From the NCBI GenBank assembly GCA_023460395.1, contig JAEWQB010000024.1, positions 62,001-126,000 of the forward strand: a stretch of 64,000 nucleotides of DNA, read 5' to 3'. The first letter of the stretch is position 1. Each line of letters begins with the position of its first letter. A model generated the notes under the pieces. That model was given only the letters and a program-made list of their open reading frames with translations. It was not told the origin of the DNA and did no database searches. Shown here piece by piece: positions 8,471 through 17,879 of this stretch. The DNA comes from Pseudomonadota bacterium (GTDB lineage: Bacteria; Desulfobacterota; Desulfovibrionia; Desulfovibrionales; Desulfovibrionaceae). The translations under genes and the position numbers were made by a program.

Positions 8471-10656
8471 CCACCCAGCAGCCGGAAAGTTACCGGCAAA
8501 CTGCCAGTAAAGCGCTACATGATTCCCGGCTACGCGCCGCGTTACGCAACATACAGGGGGGTCTGGGCAAAGGTGCCCTCGCCGCATGGAAAGCCCTGCC
8601 CACGGGCATGCGGGATGAAGCCAAAGCCGCGCGCATGCGCACCCTGAGTCATCTGGATGAAACGCTCGCGCAACTCTCCGCCGCTGTTCGCGCGCGGGGA
8701 GGCCATGTCTTTTTCGCCGCCGATGCCCGGCAAGCCCGTGAATATTGCCTTTCCGTGGCACAACGCCACGCGGTGCGCAGCGTAGTGAAGGGAAAGTCCA
8801 TGACCTCGGCGGAAATCGGTGTGGACGCATTGCTGGAAGAGCATGGCATTGAGGTGGTGGAAACCGATCTCGGAGAATACATCATCCAGTTGGCGGAAGA
8901 CCGCGCCTCGCACATTATCGCTCCGTGTATTCATATGGACAGGCGCCAGATAGCCGAACTTTTCCGCGACAAACTGGGCATAGAATACACCGAAGACCCG
9001 CCCGCTCTAACCCGCGCGGCCCGCAAAGCGCTCCGGGCCAAGCTGCTTGGGGCCGACATGGGCATATCCGGGTGCAATATCGCCTGTGCGGAAACCGGAC
9101 ATATCGCCCTTGTTTCCAACGAAGGCAACATCCGCGTGGCAACCACCATGCCCAAGATCCATGTAGCCCTTATGGGCATGGAGCGCGTGGCAGACACTCT
9201 GCGCGACCACGACATGCTGCTGCGGTTACTCACACGCGGTGCGGCGGTGCAAAATCTTTCAACCTACGTCAGCTTTATTGGCGGCCCCCGTCAGACGGGC
9301 GAAACAGACGGGCCGGAAGAGTTTCATCTTGTCATCATTGATAACGGACGCTCCCGCATTCTCGCCGACCCGCGTTACCGCGAGGTATTGGCCTGCATCC
9401 GCTGCGGCGCATGCTTAAATGCGTGTCCCGTATACGGACGCATTGGCGGACACGCCTACCATTCTCCCTACCCCGGCCCCATTGGCGCGGTGGTCACTCC
9501 GTTATTACGAGGTGTTAACGCCAACGCCGACCTGTGCAAAGGCGAAACGCTCTGTGGCGCATGCCGCGATATCTGCCCGGTGCATAACGACCTGCCGCGC
9601 ATGCTTTCTGAACTGCGCCATGCGCTTGCCTACGGCGACTCACAGTGGCAAACCACTCCGGCAAGCAAAACAGAACGGTTCGGCTTCCAGCTATGGGCAC
9701 GCGCCATGCGCAGCAGAGGTACCTACAACGCCCTGCTTAAAGCCGCCCGGTTTCTGCAAACGCCCTTTCTCCGGGATGGCGTGTTGCGCTCTATCCCCGT
9801 CGGTCCGGCAGCCCGCTGGACGCAAACCCGCGATTTGCCACCTATTGCCCGCGAAAGTTTTGGCGAACGCTGGCGGCGGGGCGGCATCATTGCGCAGCCC
9901 ATGGACCATACGAGTGTGGCCCGCCAGCCGTCGTCCCCTTGCGGCACGCAGACCATTCCCCACATTTCATCGGAAACAGCGGCCCCCGGTGATTTCGGCT
10001 ACATGGCGGTGCTGCCGCGCGCACCGCAGCGCACGCTCACGGAGCGGCTTGCGTTGCTAGATATCCTCCGCCGCGCCGCTACTCCGCTTAACCTTGTGGT
10101 GCACACTGTGGCAGGAACCTCCGAAGCCACCCAGTGCATCACTGACATTGCCATTGTAACGGAAACGGAGTGGGGGGGAGACAAACGCGTTTCCATGCAC
10201 TCCCACCCGTTGCTTGCCACGCTGCGGCTTCCCGAAGCGCTAAAGGAACACGGCATTGCCGTTCACTGCTCCGCAGCGGCGGACGCCCCGCAGACCGCCG
10301 ATGAAGCCGCGCTGGCCCAGCGGAGTGCTGTGGAAGCCGCCTATATTGGTGTCACCTCAGCGGAGTGGTGTGTGGTAGATTCCGCCACCATCGCCTTGCG
10401 GACCCTTCCGGGCAGACCGCGCAGTACGTCTCTGGTGCCGTCTGTGCATGTGGCGGTTATTCGTTTAGAGCAGCTTCTCGCGACCTTGCCGGAACTTTAC
10501 GCGGAGTGGAGTGCCGAACAGCAAACCGGCAAGCCGCTCCCCTGTTCGCTCACGCTCATTTCCGGCCCGTCCAAAACGGCGGATATCGAAGCCTGTATGG
10601 TGCACGGTGCCCACGGACCACGGGCCATGCATCTGGTGGTAATCACCGGCGAGTAG
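8467..10656 (+). CDS. Fused LutB-LutC lactate utilisation protein
   Basis: This 729-residue protein joins two subunits that are usually separate. Residues 1 to about 470 are LutB-like. They contain a LUD domain (SGCNIACAETGHIALVSNEG), then a 4Fe-4S cluster motif CIRCGACLNACP near 310-321 and LCGACRDICP near 362-371. After a linker, residues from about 510 to 729 form a LutC-like LUD domain, with GVTSAEWCVVDSATIAL and the terminal block SGPSKTADIE...VHGAHGPRAMHLVV. No internal stop or start separates the halves. Predicted role is electron transfer in L-lactate oxidation with LutA. Confidence 0.9.
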   Translation: MTTQQPESYRQTASKALHDSRLRAALRNIQGGLGKGALAAWKALPTGMRDEAKAARMRTLSHLDETLAQLSAAVRARGGHVFFAADARQAREYCLSVAQRHAVRSVVKGKSMTSAEIGVDALLEEHGIEVVETDLGEYIIQLAEDRASHIIAPCIHMDRRQIAELFRDKLGIEYTEDPPALTRAARKALRAKLLGADMGISGCNIACAETGHIALVSNEGNIRVATTMPKIHVALMGMERVADTLRDHDMLLRLLTRGAAVQNLSTYVSFIGGPRQTGETDGPEEFHLVIIDNGRSRILADPRYREVLACIRCGACLNACPVYGRIGGHAYHSPYPGPIGAVVTPLLRGVNANADLCKGETLCGACRDICPVHNDLPRMLSELRHALAYGDSQWQTTPASKTERFGFQLWARAMRSRGTYNALLKAARFLQTPFLRDGVLRSIPVGPAARWTQTRDLPPIARESFGERWRRGGIIAQPMDHTSVARQPSSPCGTQTIPHISSETAAPGDFGYMAVLPRAPQRTLTERLALLDILRRAATPLNLVVHTVAGTSEATQCITDIAIVTETEWGGDKRVSMHSHPLLATLRLPEALKEHGIAVHCSAAADAPQTADEAALAQRSAVEAAYIGVTSAEWCVVDSATIALRTLPGRPRSTSLVPSVHVAVIRLEQLLATLPELYAEWSAEQQTGKPLPCSLTLISGPSKTADIEACMVHGAHGPRAMHLVVITGE

Positions 10657-10707
10657 CCCCGAATTCCCGGCGGCACCTGCCGCGTCCCGCAGGACGCTTC
10701 CCGCCGC

Positions 10708-11361
10708 CTAGCTCCGCCGCAGCACCATTTCCGCCAAGGCGTTCACAGTTGCCGCCGCAAGGGGAGAACCGCCTTTGCGTCCCCGGATAGTGATGTAGGG
10801 CACGACATGTTGTTCAAGCAAAAGTTCTTTTGATTCCGCAGCGTTGACGAACCCAACAGGCATGCCCACTACCAGTGCGGGGGCGGGACCGCCACTGCGC
10901 AAGTGATCGATGAGACGAATGAGCGCGGTGGGCGCGTTGCCGATGACGATAATGGCATTGCCCAACTCCGCAGTGGCGGCGTCCATAGCGGCGTGTGCTC
11001 TGGTGGTGCCCTGCTCGCGGGCGCGGGCCACCACATCCGGGCGATTCAGCAAGCACTGCACAGTGCAGCCCAGCGGATCTGTACGGCGCACGGGAATGCC
11101 GGAACGGGCCATCTCCGTATCTGTGAATATCCGGCACCCTCGTGCCAACGCCGCTGTGCCCGCCTGTATGGCGAGCGGGTGGATGACGAGGTGATTGAGC
11201 AGGTCAAAATCCGCCGTGGTGTGTACCAGCCTGCGGGCGATCTCCCATTCCGCTCCAGCGAAAGGCCGAGGCTCCGGCACTTCGGAATCGATAATGGCAA
11301 AAGAGCGCGTTTCAATAGTTTCAGGCGTGAAATAGGGCTGTAGAGTAGACACGGGAGACAT
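10708..11361 (-). CDS. cbiC: Precorrin-8X / cobalt-precorrin-8 methylmutase
   Basis: A 217-residue enzyme that moves the C-11 methyl group to C-12, giving hydrogenobyrinate or cobyrinate in cobalamin synthesis. Family blocks are ESRSF-like ETRSFAIID near residue 17, RRLVHTTADFD, TDTEMARSGIP and IGNAPTALIRLI, with a C-terminal GRKGGSPLAAATVNAL. The catalytic histidine is the one in LVHTTAD. It starts 3 bases after cbiA ends. Sulfate reducers usually use the anaerobic route, so cbiC rather than cobH is the likelier name. Confidence 0.93.
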   Translation of the reverse strand: MSPVSTLQPYFTPETIETRSFAIIDSEVPEPRPFAGAEWEIARRLVHTTADFDLLNHLVIHPLAIQAGTAALARGCRIFTDTEMARSGIPVRRTDPLGCTVQCLLNRPDVVARAREQGTTRAHAAMDAATAELGNAIIVIGNAPTALIRLIDHLRSGGPAPALVVGMPVGFVNAAESKELLLEQHVVPYITIRGRKGGSPLAAATVNALAEMVLRRS

Positions 11362-11364
11362 TCC

Positions 11365-12780
11365 TTACACCGGACGGTTCCGGCTTGTGCTACGAGCGCG
11401 GATGCAGGCTTCCACAAAATTCCGCGCCACGTCCGGGTTAGATGCGAAATGCAGATGAACATATGAACCAAGCGTGTTGTCGCGCATAAAGCCTTCCGAC
11501 TCCCCGCGCCAACCACGCCGGTCGCGCACTTTATATACAGCCAGCGCGCCGGGGTCCGCCTCGTCCATGTGGGAATAGTGAAATTCGTGCCCGCGCGCCG
11601 TCACCCACGCAGGGCCTAGCGGGCTGGGGGCCATGGTGACAATTTCCCGGTAGCCAAGAGCGCGGAACCGCGCATCCATCCGGCAGCGCATGGCGAAGCA
11701 ACCGCACATGGGCAATGCCTCGCCTTCCGCAGTACGCAACTCGCGCATCAGATACATAAACCCGCCGCATTCCGCGTAAATGGGGTTTCCGCTGCGCGAA
11801 AATTCGCGGATCTCCCGGCGCAGCCCCTCGTTGGCAGAGAGGGTGTGGGCGTGTAATTCCGGGTATCCCCCCCCCAGATACAGGCCGTCCAGTCCGGTGG
11901 GCAATTTTGACGCTGTCAGCGGGGAGAAAAAACACAATTCCGCCCCAGCCTCCGCCAGCAAGCGCAAATTTTCCTCATAATAAAAGCAAAAGGCGGCGTC
12001 TCTCGCCACACCGATACGCGCCACGTCTTCCTTTTCCGAAGGCTCTTTTTCCGGCGGGTTGCGGGGCAGCGCGGGGGGAATGTCCGGCAGCAAAGAAAGC
12101 AACCCCGGCACATCCACAGCGTCTTCGAGCCAGTCCGCCATGGCATTGCGGGTATCCGCGTCAAACGCGTGGTCATCCGCCGTCACTAAGCCCAGATGAC
12201 GGGAAGGAATGGTCAGGGCTTCCCTTCTGCCCAAACACCCCAGCAAGGGAACATCCGGGCAGGCGGAGCGCAGTGCCTCACGCAGCAAGTCCGCGTGGTT
12301 TTCACTGCCTACCCTGTTCAGCACCACTCCCGCGAAAGCCAATTCCGGGTCCAGCGTGGTGTAGCCGTGCACCACCGCCGCGACGGAGCGAGCCATGGAC
12401 CGCGCATCCACCACCAACAACACCGGTGCCCCCATCCACTTAGCCACCTCAGCCGTGGAGCCTTCGTCCGAAGTGCCGGACGCGCCGTCAAACACCCCCA
12501 TCACCCCTTCCACCACCGCCACATCGGGCGGCACCGCGGCCTGCGCCGTATACCGGGCCACCGTGTCACACACGGTCTGCCTATCTGTCATCCATCCATC
12601 CAGCGTAAGGCTGGGTCTGCCGGTAATGGCGGCATGGTGCCCCGGATCAATGAAGTCTGGACCAACCTTAAATGCCTGAACCACAAGTCCGCGCCGGACC
12701 AAAGCGGACAAAATCGCAAGGCTTGTCAACGTCTTGCCGGACCCGCTCTGTGTGCCAGCCACCACCACCACTTTGGTCAT
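11365..12780 (-). CDS. cbiA: Cobyrinate a,c-diamide synthase
   Basis: A 471-residue enzyme that uses ATP and glutamine to amidate the a and c side chains of cobyrinate. The N-terminal ATPase has the P-loop GTQSGSGKTLTS (9-20). The C-terminal class I glutamine amidotransferase domain has YLGGGYPELHA and the nucleophile cysteine in YAECGGFMYL. Length matches CbiA (about 460). It is read together with the 79-residue gene 9 bases upstream and with cbiC. Confidence 0.94.
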   Translation of the reverse strand: MTKVVVVAGTQSGSGKTLTSLAILSALVRRGLVVQAFKVGPDFIDPGHHAAITGRPSLTLDGWMTDRQTVCDTVARYTAQAAVPPDVAVVEGVMGVFDGASGTSDEGSTAEVAKWMGAPVLLVVDARSMARSVAAVVHGYTTLDPELAFAGVVLNRVGSENHADLLREALRSACPDVPLLGCLGRREALTIPSRHLGLVTADDHAFDADTRNAMADWLEDAVDVPGLLSLLPDIPPALPRNPPEKEPSEKEDVARIGVARDAAFCFYYEENLRLLAEAGAELCFFSPLTASKLPTGLDGLYLGGGYPELHAHTLSANEGLRREIREFSRSGNPIYAECGGFMYLMRELRTAEGEALPMCGCFAMRCRMDARFRALGYREIVTMAPSPLGPAWVTARGHEFHYSHMDEADPGALAVYKVRDRRGWRGESEGFMRDNTLGSYVHLHFASNPDVARNFVEACIRARSTSRNRPV

Positions 12781-12789
12781 GGCGCCTCT

Positions 12790-13029
12790 CTACCCGGCGT
12801 GCCGGGAAAACATGCGGCTCATAATCTCAGCGTCTTCAGGACGGGCGGAAGCCTGAAGTTCCGGGCTGCCGCCATAGCAACAAAACTCGCCATTCTCCAT
12901 GATCACCTGCCCGGCGGAGAGCACCTTGCTGTATGGCAGTTGTTCCCGCATGTCGGCATGGTCCACCCGCTGCGGAAACACAAAGGGAACCGGCTGCCCG
13001 GAAAAATCCTCAAACACTATGTATTTCAT
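12790..13029 (-). CDS. Small unknown protein in the cbiA-cbiC unit
   Basis: A 79-residue acidic protein that I do not recognise. It has no signal peptide or membrane segment. The N-terminus MKYIVFEDFSGQPVPFVFP resembles a short beta-rich fold, and there are two adjacent cysteines (FCCYGG). Its 9-base spacing to cbiA argues that it is a real gene of the same operon, so a link to corrinoid metabolism is possible but unproven. Confidence 0.65.
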   Translation of the reverse strand: MKYIVFEDFSGQPVPFVFPQRVDHADMREQLPYSKVLSAGQVIMENGEFCCYGGSPELQASARPEDAEIMSRMFSRHAG

Positions 13030-13630
13030 TGTATTAACTCCATTTTACGCACGGAACAGCCCTGCTCTTCCTCCTTGGAACATACGTGTTTTACACTAAA
13101 AGGTCCACTGGCCCCTACCTGATCCGCACGCCAGTCAACGGCATCACATACCCCAGAGGGGAACATTACGCCCCACAGCATATAATAGTATTACTATGAT
13201 AATCTTTCGTAATGCGTACACCACACAGTGACAAACTAATCACATACTTTCGACGGCACTGCTTCGCCTCCCCTCTCTCGCCAAATCAGCAAATATTTCT
13301 TGCAAAAACAACAATCAACCCTACGAGGAATGGCATCATAAACATTCCCGTTGGAATCGGAGGGAATAAATGCATAAAGTAATAATCTATGTCCACGATA
13401 CACATCGTGAAAGAGACGTCCTTGAACCGGCAACCACTCCTACAGTGTGGTTGTATCATTCACGGATTCGTGTCATTATCAGTTCTATTCCTCCAAATTT
13501 ACCAACAATGCAGTCTCTGTAAAACCTATTGCGTTTTTTAATGTTTTCTGGAATAAGGCACCGAAGTCATGATTGTTCACCAAGCATTTGATGACGTCGT
13601 GCAACTGCCCCACCCCGAAGGAGTAGAAAC
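13030..13630. other. AT-rich gap between the cbi unit and the MucR gene
   Basis: This 600-base gap carries no convincing gene. A 65-codon minus-strand frame at 13236-13433 begins only with TTG and has no recognisable features. A candidate plus-strand promoter is at 13451-13479. I looked for a cobalamin riboswitch before the cbi unit and saw neither a B12 box nor its flanking helices. A short stem AACCAC/GTGGTT occurs around 13431-13452. Confidence 0.5.
13451..13479 (+). promoter_or_regulatory. Candidate promoter for the MucR-family gene
   Basis: TTGTAT (13451-13456), a 17-base spacer and CATTAT (13474-13479). The spacer contains the palindrome CACGGATTCGTG, a possible operator. The gene starts about 150 bases further on. 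Confidence 0.4.
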
Positions 13631-14023
13631 ATGGAAAACTACCTGAAGGAAGCCCTGGAGATCGTGAAGGCGCAAGCCAGCGTCCGCACAATGACCGAAG
13701 ACGAAATTACCACCATGGTAAAAAAGCTGGCTGATGGCATCAAAACCATCAGCAACGGGTGCACAAGTAGCGACGAGGAAGAACCTTCCGGCGTGGACCC
13801 CAAAAAGGCCATTAAGGAAAAATCCATTACTTGCGCCGAATGCGGGAAGTCTTTCAAGATACTTACCAAAAAGCATCTTGCCACCCACGGTCTTACTGTG
13901 GAGGAATATCGCGCCCGCTGCGGCTACAAGAAAGGAACCCCTCTGGTCTGCAAGTCTCTTCAGCGAGAACGCCGTAAAAAAATGAAGGACATGAAACTCT
14001 GGGAACGACGCAATCAGGAATAG
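13631..14023 (+). CDS. MucR/Ros-family transcriptional regulator
   Basis: A 130-residue DNA-binding protein. The C-terminal half holds the MucR/Ros zinc finger, seen as CAECGKSFKILTKKHLATHG (two Cys, two His), followed by LTVEEYRARCGYKKGTPLVC. The N-terminal half is acidic and probably mediates oligomerisation. GGAGTAGAAAC precedes the ATG at 13631. Family members regulate exopolysaccharide, motility and their own gene in alphaproteobacteria, and Desulfovibrio genomes carry several copies. Targets here are unknown. The haem chemoreceptor follows. Confidence 0.9.
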   Translation: MENYLKEALEIVKAQASVRTMTEDEITTMVKKLADGIKTISNGCTSSDEEEPSGVDPKKAIKEKSITCAECGKSFKILTKKHLATHGLTVEEYRARCGYKKGTPLVCKSLQRERRKKMKDMKLWERRNQE

Positions 14024-14049
14024 TTTTTCGGCTTACGGGCTTTACGAGG

Positions 14050-14081
14050 AAAGACACTATTACAGTGTCTTTTCTTGTTTT
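14050..14081 (+). terminator. Terminator after the MucR-family gene
   Basis: A 9-bp perfect stem AAAGACACT/AGTGTCTTT with a five-base loop, followed by TTCTTGTTTT. Confidence 0.85.
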
Positions 14082-14312
14082 ATAGTCTTCTTTGCAACAC
14101 AGGCACGGCATTCATCACCAAAAACGCACGATCAATACTCTCTTCCACAGTTGCGCACCTCTTGCGCCCCGGATGCGGAAGGCTTACACCCAAACCTTGC
14201 GCAGCAAACAATAAAAGACGAGAAACTCCTTCCCCTCTTAAGAAAACCGTGTGAGACTCCGATATAGAAAGTTTCCGCCATAGCATCCCGGAACGCTTTT
14301 GGAGGCATCCCT

Positions 14313-16127
14313 GTGGGTAATATCAGCGTAAAATGGAAAATTTTGTTTCTGGCTCTGGCCGGCCCTGTCGTAGTCGCGACAGTCATGGCGTGGCAACGCA
14401 TCAGCGACATGCGTCAAGACGCCGTGGAAGCAGCCGTTTTAAGAAGCCGGGCGCTGGTGCTCATGGCTGAAGCCACGCGGGAAGAGATGTCGCGCAAGCT
14501 TGCCCTCGGCATTATCAAACCACTGGAAGACCTTCCTTCAGAGACGGTACTGGAGGCGGTGCCAGTCGTCACGGCTATGCGCACCGCCGCACTCAAAGCT
14601 AAGGAAGCCGGATACCAACTCCGGGTTCCCAAATTTTCACCGCGTAATCCCGACAATACTCCGACAGAACTGGAAGCGGGCATTTTGAGGGAACTGGAAG
14701 CCACTGGTGAACCGGAAAAAATTCTCGTATCGCGCGACCTCATCCGCTATTTCCGCCCCATCCGCCTAACTCAGGAATGTCTTTTCTGCCACGGCGATCC
14801 CAAAGGAGAGCCGGACGCGGTGGGGGGGATAAAAGAGGGCTGGAAGGTAGGAGAACTGCACGGCGCATTTGAGATTATCTCTTCACTGGACGAAACCAAC
14901 GCGCGTGTGGCGCGGGCGGAACTGAATATTGCCATTGTCACCGTGGGTATTTTGCTTGCCATCTTCGTGGTGGTTTCCTTGTTGCTGAACCGGAGCATTA
15001 TCCGCCCCTTACTGCATATTCGTGAATTTGCCATTGAAGTGGCCCGCGGCAAACTGGATGCCGTTCCCAAAGGTTCCTTCTCCGCCGAGCTGGACACCGT
15101 GAAAACCTCCATTGAGGCCATGGTGACGAATCTGAAAGATAAAATGCATGAGGCGGAACATAAAAGCGAAGAAGCCGCCAGCGAAGCGAGACGGGCAGAA
15201 GACGCCCTTGCCGAAGCACAGTTGCAGCAGAATAAATCCGCCGCGCTGATGCACACCATGAAGCATGCCGCCCGCTCCGCCGTGGATATTGCCAACAAAG
15301 TTTCCATCGCCACAGAGGCGCTTTCCGCTCAGGTCACCGAGGTGAGCATGGGCATGGGGCAGCAGTCTTCCCGCACATCGGAAACAGCCACCGCCATGGA
15401 AGAAATGAACTCCACCGTTCTGGAAGTGGCCCGCAGCGCGGAACAATCCGCAGCCAGCGCGGAAAAGGCCCGACAACAGGCCGTTTCTGGAGCGCAGGTT
15501 GTGAAAGAAGCCATCGCGGCTATCGGGCGGGTGCATAAACAGACGCAGGAGCTTAAAGAAGAAATGAGCACGCTCGGTCACCAAACCGATGATATTCACC
15601 GCGTGCTTGACGTTATCAGCGACATCGCGGACCAGACCAACCTACTGGCGTTAAACGCAGCCATTGAAGCCGCCCGCGCGGGCGATGCGGGACGGGGATT
15701 CGCCGTGGTTGCCGATGAAGTGCGTAAGCTGGCGGAAAAAACCATGCACGCCACCAAAGAGGTCGGGCAGGCCATCCATTCTATCCAAGAAAGCGCGCAA
15801 ATTAATATCCGCAGCATGGACGAGGCCGCCCAAAGCGTGGAACAAGCCACCACCAAGGCCAGCAGTTCCGACAAGGCACTAGAAGATATCGTGAATCTGT
15901 CGGAAGAAACGTCCGATCAGGTCCGCGCCATTGCCACTGCGGCGGAAGAACAGTCCGCTACGAGCGAAGAAATCAACCGGGCTGTGGACGATATCCGCCG
16001 CATCGCGCAGGAGACAGCCGAAGGCATGCAGCAAGCCGCCACCGCCGTGTCCAGCCTTGCGGAATTGACCCGTCAGTTGGAAGCCTTAATCGCGGAACTA
16101 GACCAGACGGAAGGCGCGACCAGATAA
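14313..16127 (+). CDS. Methyl-accepting chemotaxis protein with periplasmic haem-c (Tll0287-like/DUF3365) domain
   Basis: A 604-residue transmembrane chemoreceptor. A first membrane segment (about 9-27) precedes a periplasmic DUF3365-type domain holding a haem c attachment motif CLFCH at 156-160. A second membrane segment (about 206-228) and a HAMP region follow. The cytoplasmic signalling tip is DIADQTNLLALNAAIEAARA. Sensing of redox state or a gaseous ligand by haem is known for DcrA of D. vulgaris and is inferred here. The start is GTG at 14313 with GGAGG 8 bases upstream. Confidence 0.92.
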   Translation: MGNISVKWKILFLALAGPVVVATVMAWQRISDMRQDAVEAAVLRSRALVLMAEATREEMSRKLALGIIKPLEDLPSETVLEAVPVVTAMRTAALKAKEAGYQLRVPKFSPRNPDNTPTELEAGILRELEATGEPEKILVSRDLIRYFRPIRLTQECLFCHGDPKGEPDAVGGIKEGWKVGELHGAFEIISSLDETNARVARAELNIAIVTVGILLAIFVVVSLLLNRSIIRPLLHIREFAIEVARGKLDAVPKGSFSAELDTVKTSIEAMVTNLKDKMHEAEHKSEEAASEARRAEDALAEAQLQQNKSAALMHTMKHAARSAVDIANKVSIATEALSAQVTEVSMGMGQQSSRTSETATAMEEMNSTVLEVARSAEQSAASAEKARQQAVSGAQVVKEAIAAIGRVHKQTQELKEEMSTLGHQTDDIHRVLDVISDIADQTNLLALNAAIEAARAGDAGRGFAVVADEVRKLAEKTMHATKEVGQAIHSIQESAQINIRSMDEAAQSVEQATTKASSSDKALEDIVNLSEETSDQVRAIATAAEEQSATSEEINRAVDDIRRIAQETAEGMQQAATAVSSLAELTRQLEALIAELDQTEGATR

Positions 16128-16132
16128 AACGT

Positions 16133-17734
16133 CTAGCCCCGCACGAGTGTCATTCCCGCAAGCTTCTTGTACAGGCTGACGGCAGAGGTGTCGGTCATGC
16201 CGGAAACAAAGTCCGTCACCTCCAGCATATGTTCATACAGGCTGTCCGGTGCGGCGTGGCGAATGCGTGGGAACAGCTTCAGCAGAGTTCTGTCCCGTGC
16301 GGACTGCGCCACGGGTGTGAGGTGCCTGTCGCCTCCGGCGGACGCCATGGCGAGATACCGCCGGTACACCGCACCGCCAAACGTGGTGAGCAGTTTATCC
16401 ATCACATCGTAGCCCGCCGCTTCAATCTCCACCACCTGCGGGTCTTGATAAACCTTTCGCATATTCACTGCGCCCAGCGTGGCAAACGGTTCGGCAAGCG
16501 ACATATGGCGGGTGAGTCCTTTTGGCAGATAGTCACCGCGCAGCAGGCCCGCTTCATTGGCTACAAAACACTCCACGGCACTGTCCACCACGCCGCCAAT
16601 GGCAAGCGCCCGCAAAAACTCCACCCGCTCCGTGGGATCTTGGATTTCCCGTACCGTATCAGGCCACCACGAATTGCATTTCGGCGGCACTAGCGGACAG
16701 AGCAAGTCATACACTTCGTCATAGGTCACCCGCCCGCGCCGAAACCCATCCTCAATATCCGCCACGGAATAGCTAATATCGTCGGCAGCTTCTACTAAAT
16801 ATGCCAGCGGGTGCCGCGCCCACGCGCGAATTCCGGGATGCTGCGGCGTGGCATTTTTAGGATCTGGCAAGGTGTCCAGAGAATACCCGTTTTTCAAAGT
16901 TATTTCTAAAGGTTGCAGCCCGTCACGCTCCAGAGGGACAAGTCCAAGCTGTTCCGCGGCGCGGGCAAAAAGGGACCGGTCCGCCGTGAATAACCCAAAT
17001 TTCTTGTACCCCCCGTCCGTCGGCAGTTCCATCCGGGCGGCATCACAGGGATACTTGGCAAATGCCCCCAGCACCGCGCAGGTCAGCCGCATGCCGCAGG
17101 GGCGGTCCGGGAACTGGAGCCGGTTGAGAATACGAAAACCCTGCGCGTTGCCCTCAAAATACAATAAATCCAGCACTTGCGCAGGCAGTTGCTCCAAAGG
17201 AGCTTCCGCCATGGCACCCAACTGGGGGGCTTCCGCGCTCGCGGGGGCACCCGGCGCGTCCGGGAAAGCAGCACTAGGGCATGGGTCCGTTCTTGCCGCT
17301 TCCGCGCTAATAGCTCCAAGAATTTCTTGTCCCAGCGGATGCGAGCGGAACCATTCGCGAATGGCATCTTCCCCGCTATGTCCAAAGGGCGGGTTGCCCA
17401 TATCGTGCGCCAGCGTGGCGGTAGCCACCACGGTACCCAGATCATCCCGCGACACACCGTCCACAGGCGTCGCCGCGAGAAGACTCTCTCCCGCCCGAAT
17501 GCCCAGCGTGCGCCCAATATTCCCCGCCTCCAGACTATGCGTCAGGCGTGTGCGCACATAGTCCGTTTCCGCCAGAGGAAATACCTGTGTTTTATCCTGG
17601 AGACGGCGAAACGCCGAGGAAAACGTAATACGATCATGGTCGGTATTAAACGGCGTGCGCCCCTGCTGGCTGACAGGCCGGGACTGGCCCAACCGAATGG
17701 GGGAAAGCAACCGTTCCCATTGCATACAGGTCAT
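16133..17734 (-). CDS. dgt: dGTP triphosphohydrolase / dNTPase (HD domain)
   Basis: A 533-residue HD-domain enzyme that hydrolyses dNTPs to nucleoside and triphosphate. The family N-terminus is RTPFNTDHDRITFSSAFRRL. The HD-motif residues appear in RTRLTHSLEAG and TLAHDMGNPPFGHSGE, with a further aspartate in VEAADDISYSVADIEDG. Length is near that of E. coli Dgt (505). A low-complexity Ala/Pro-rich stretch lies at about residues 150-180. It converges with the haem chemoreceptor gene, with 5 bases between the two stops. Confidence 0.95.
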   Translation of the reverse strand: MTCMQWERLLSPIRLGQSRPVSQQGRTPFNTDHDRITFSSAFRRLQDKTQVFPLAETDYVRTRLTHSLEAGNIGRTLGIRAGESLLAATPVDGVSRDDLGTVVATATLAHDMGNPPFGHSGEDAIREWFRSHPLGQEILGAISAEAARTDPCPSAAFPDAPGAPASAEAPQLGAMAEAPLEQLPAQVLDLLYFEGNAQGFRILNRLQFPDRPCGMRLTCAVLGAFAKYPCDAARMELPTDGGYKKFGLFTADRSLFARAAEQLGLVPLERDGLQPLEITLKNGYSLDTLPDPKNATPQHPGIRAWARHPLAYLVEAADDISYSVADIEDGFRRGRVTYDEVYDLLCPLVPPKCNSWWPDTVREIQDPTERVEFLRALAIGGVVDSAVECFVANEAGLLRGDYLPKGLTRHMSLAEPFATLGAVNMRKVYQDPQVVEIEAAGYDVMDKLLTTFGGAVYRRYLAMASAGGDRHLTPVAQSARDRTLLKLFPRIRHAAPDSLYEHMLEVTDFVSGMTDTSAVSLYKKLAGMTLVRG

Positions 17735-17879
17735 GTGATTCCTTTATACGACTCTTTTGAAAAACAAGGGGCTGGCGCAACAAGGCCGGGCATCGTATCC
17801 TGTTCCCGGTCACGGGGATACGGCGGGCCACAGACAGGCACCCCACCCCGTTACGGCCTGCATACTTCAGGAGTCACGC

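Noticed and set aside
13030..13200. Cobalamin riboswitch upstream of the cbi unit
   Set aside because: A CCAGTGG-like string drew attention, but no B12 box or conserved flanking helices are present.
13236..13433. 65-codon minus-strand frame in the gap before the MucR gene
   Set aside because: It starts only with TTG, lacks a ribosome-binding site and resembles no protein; the gap is better read as regulatory.
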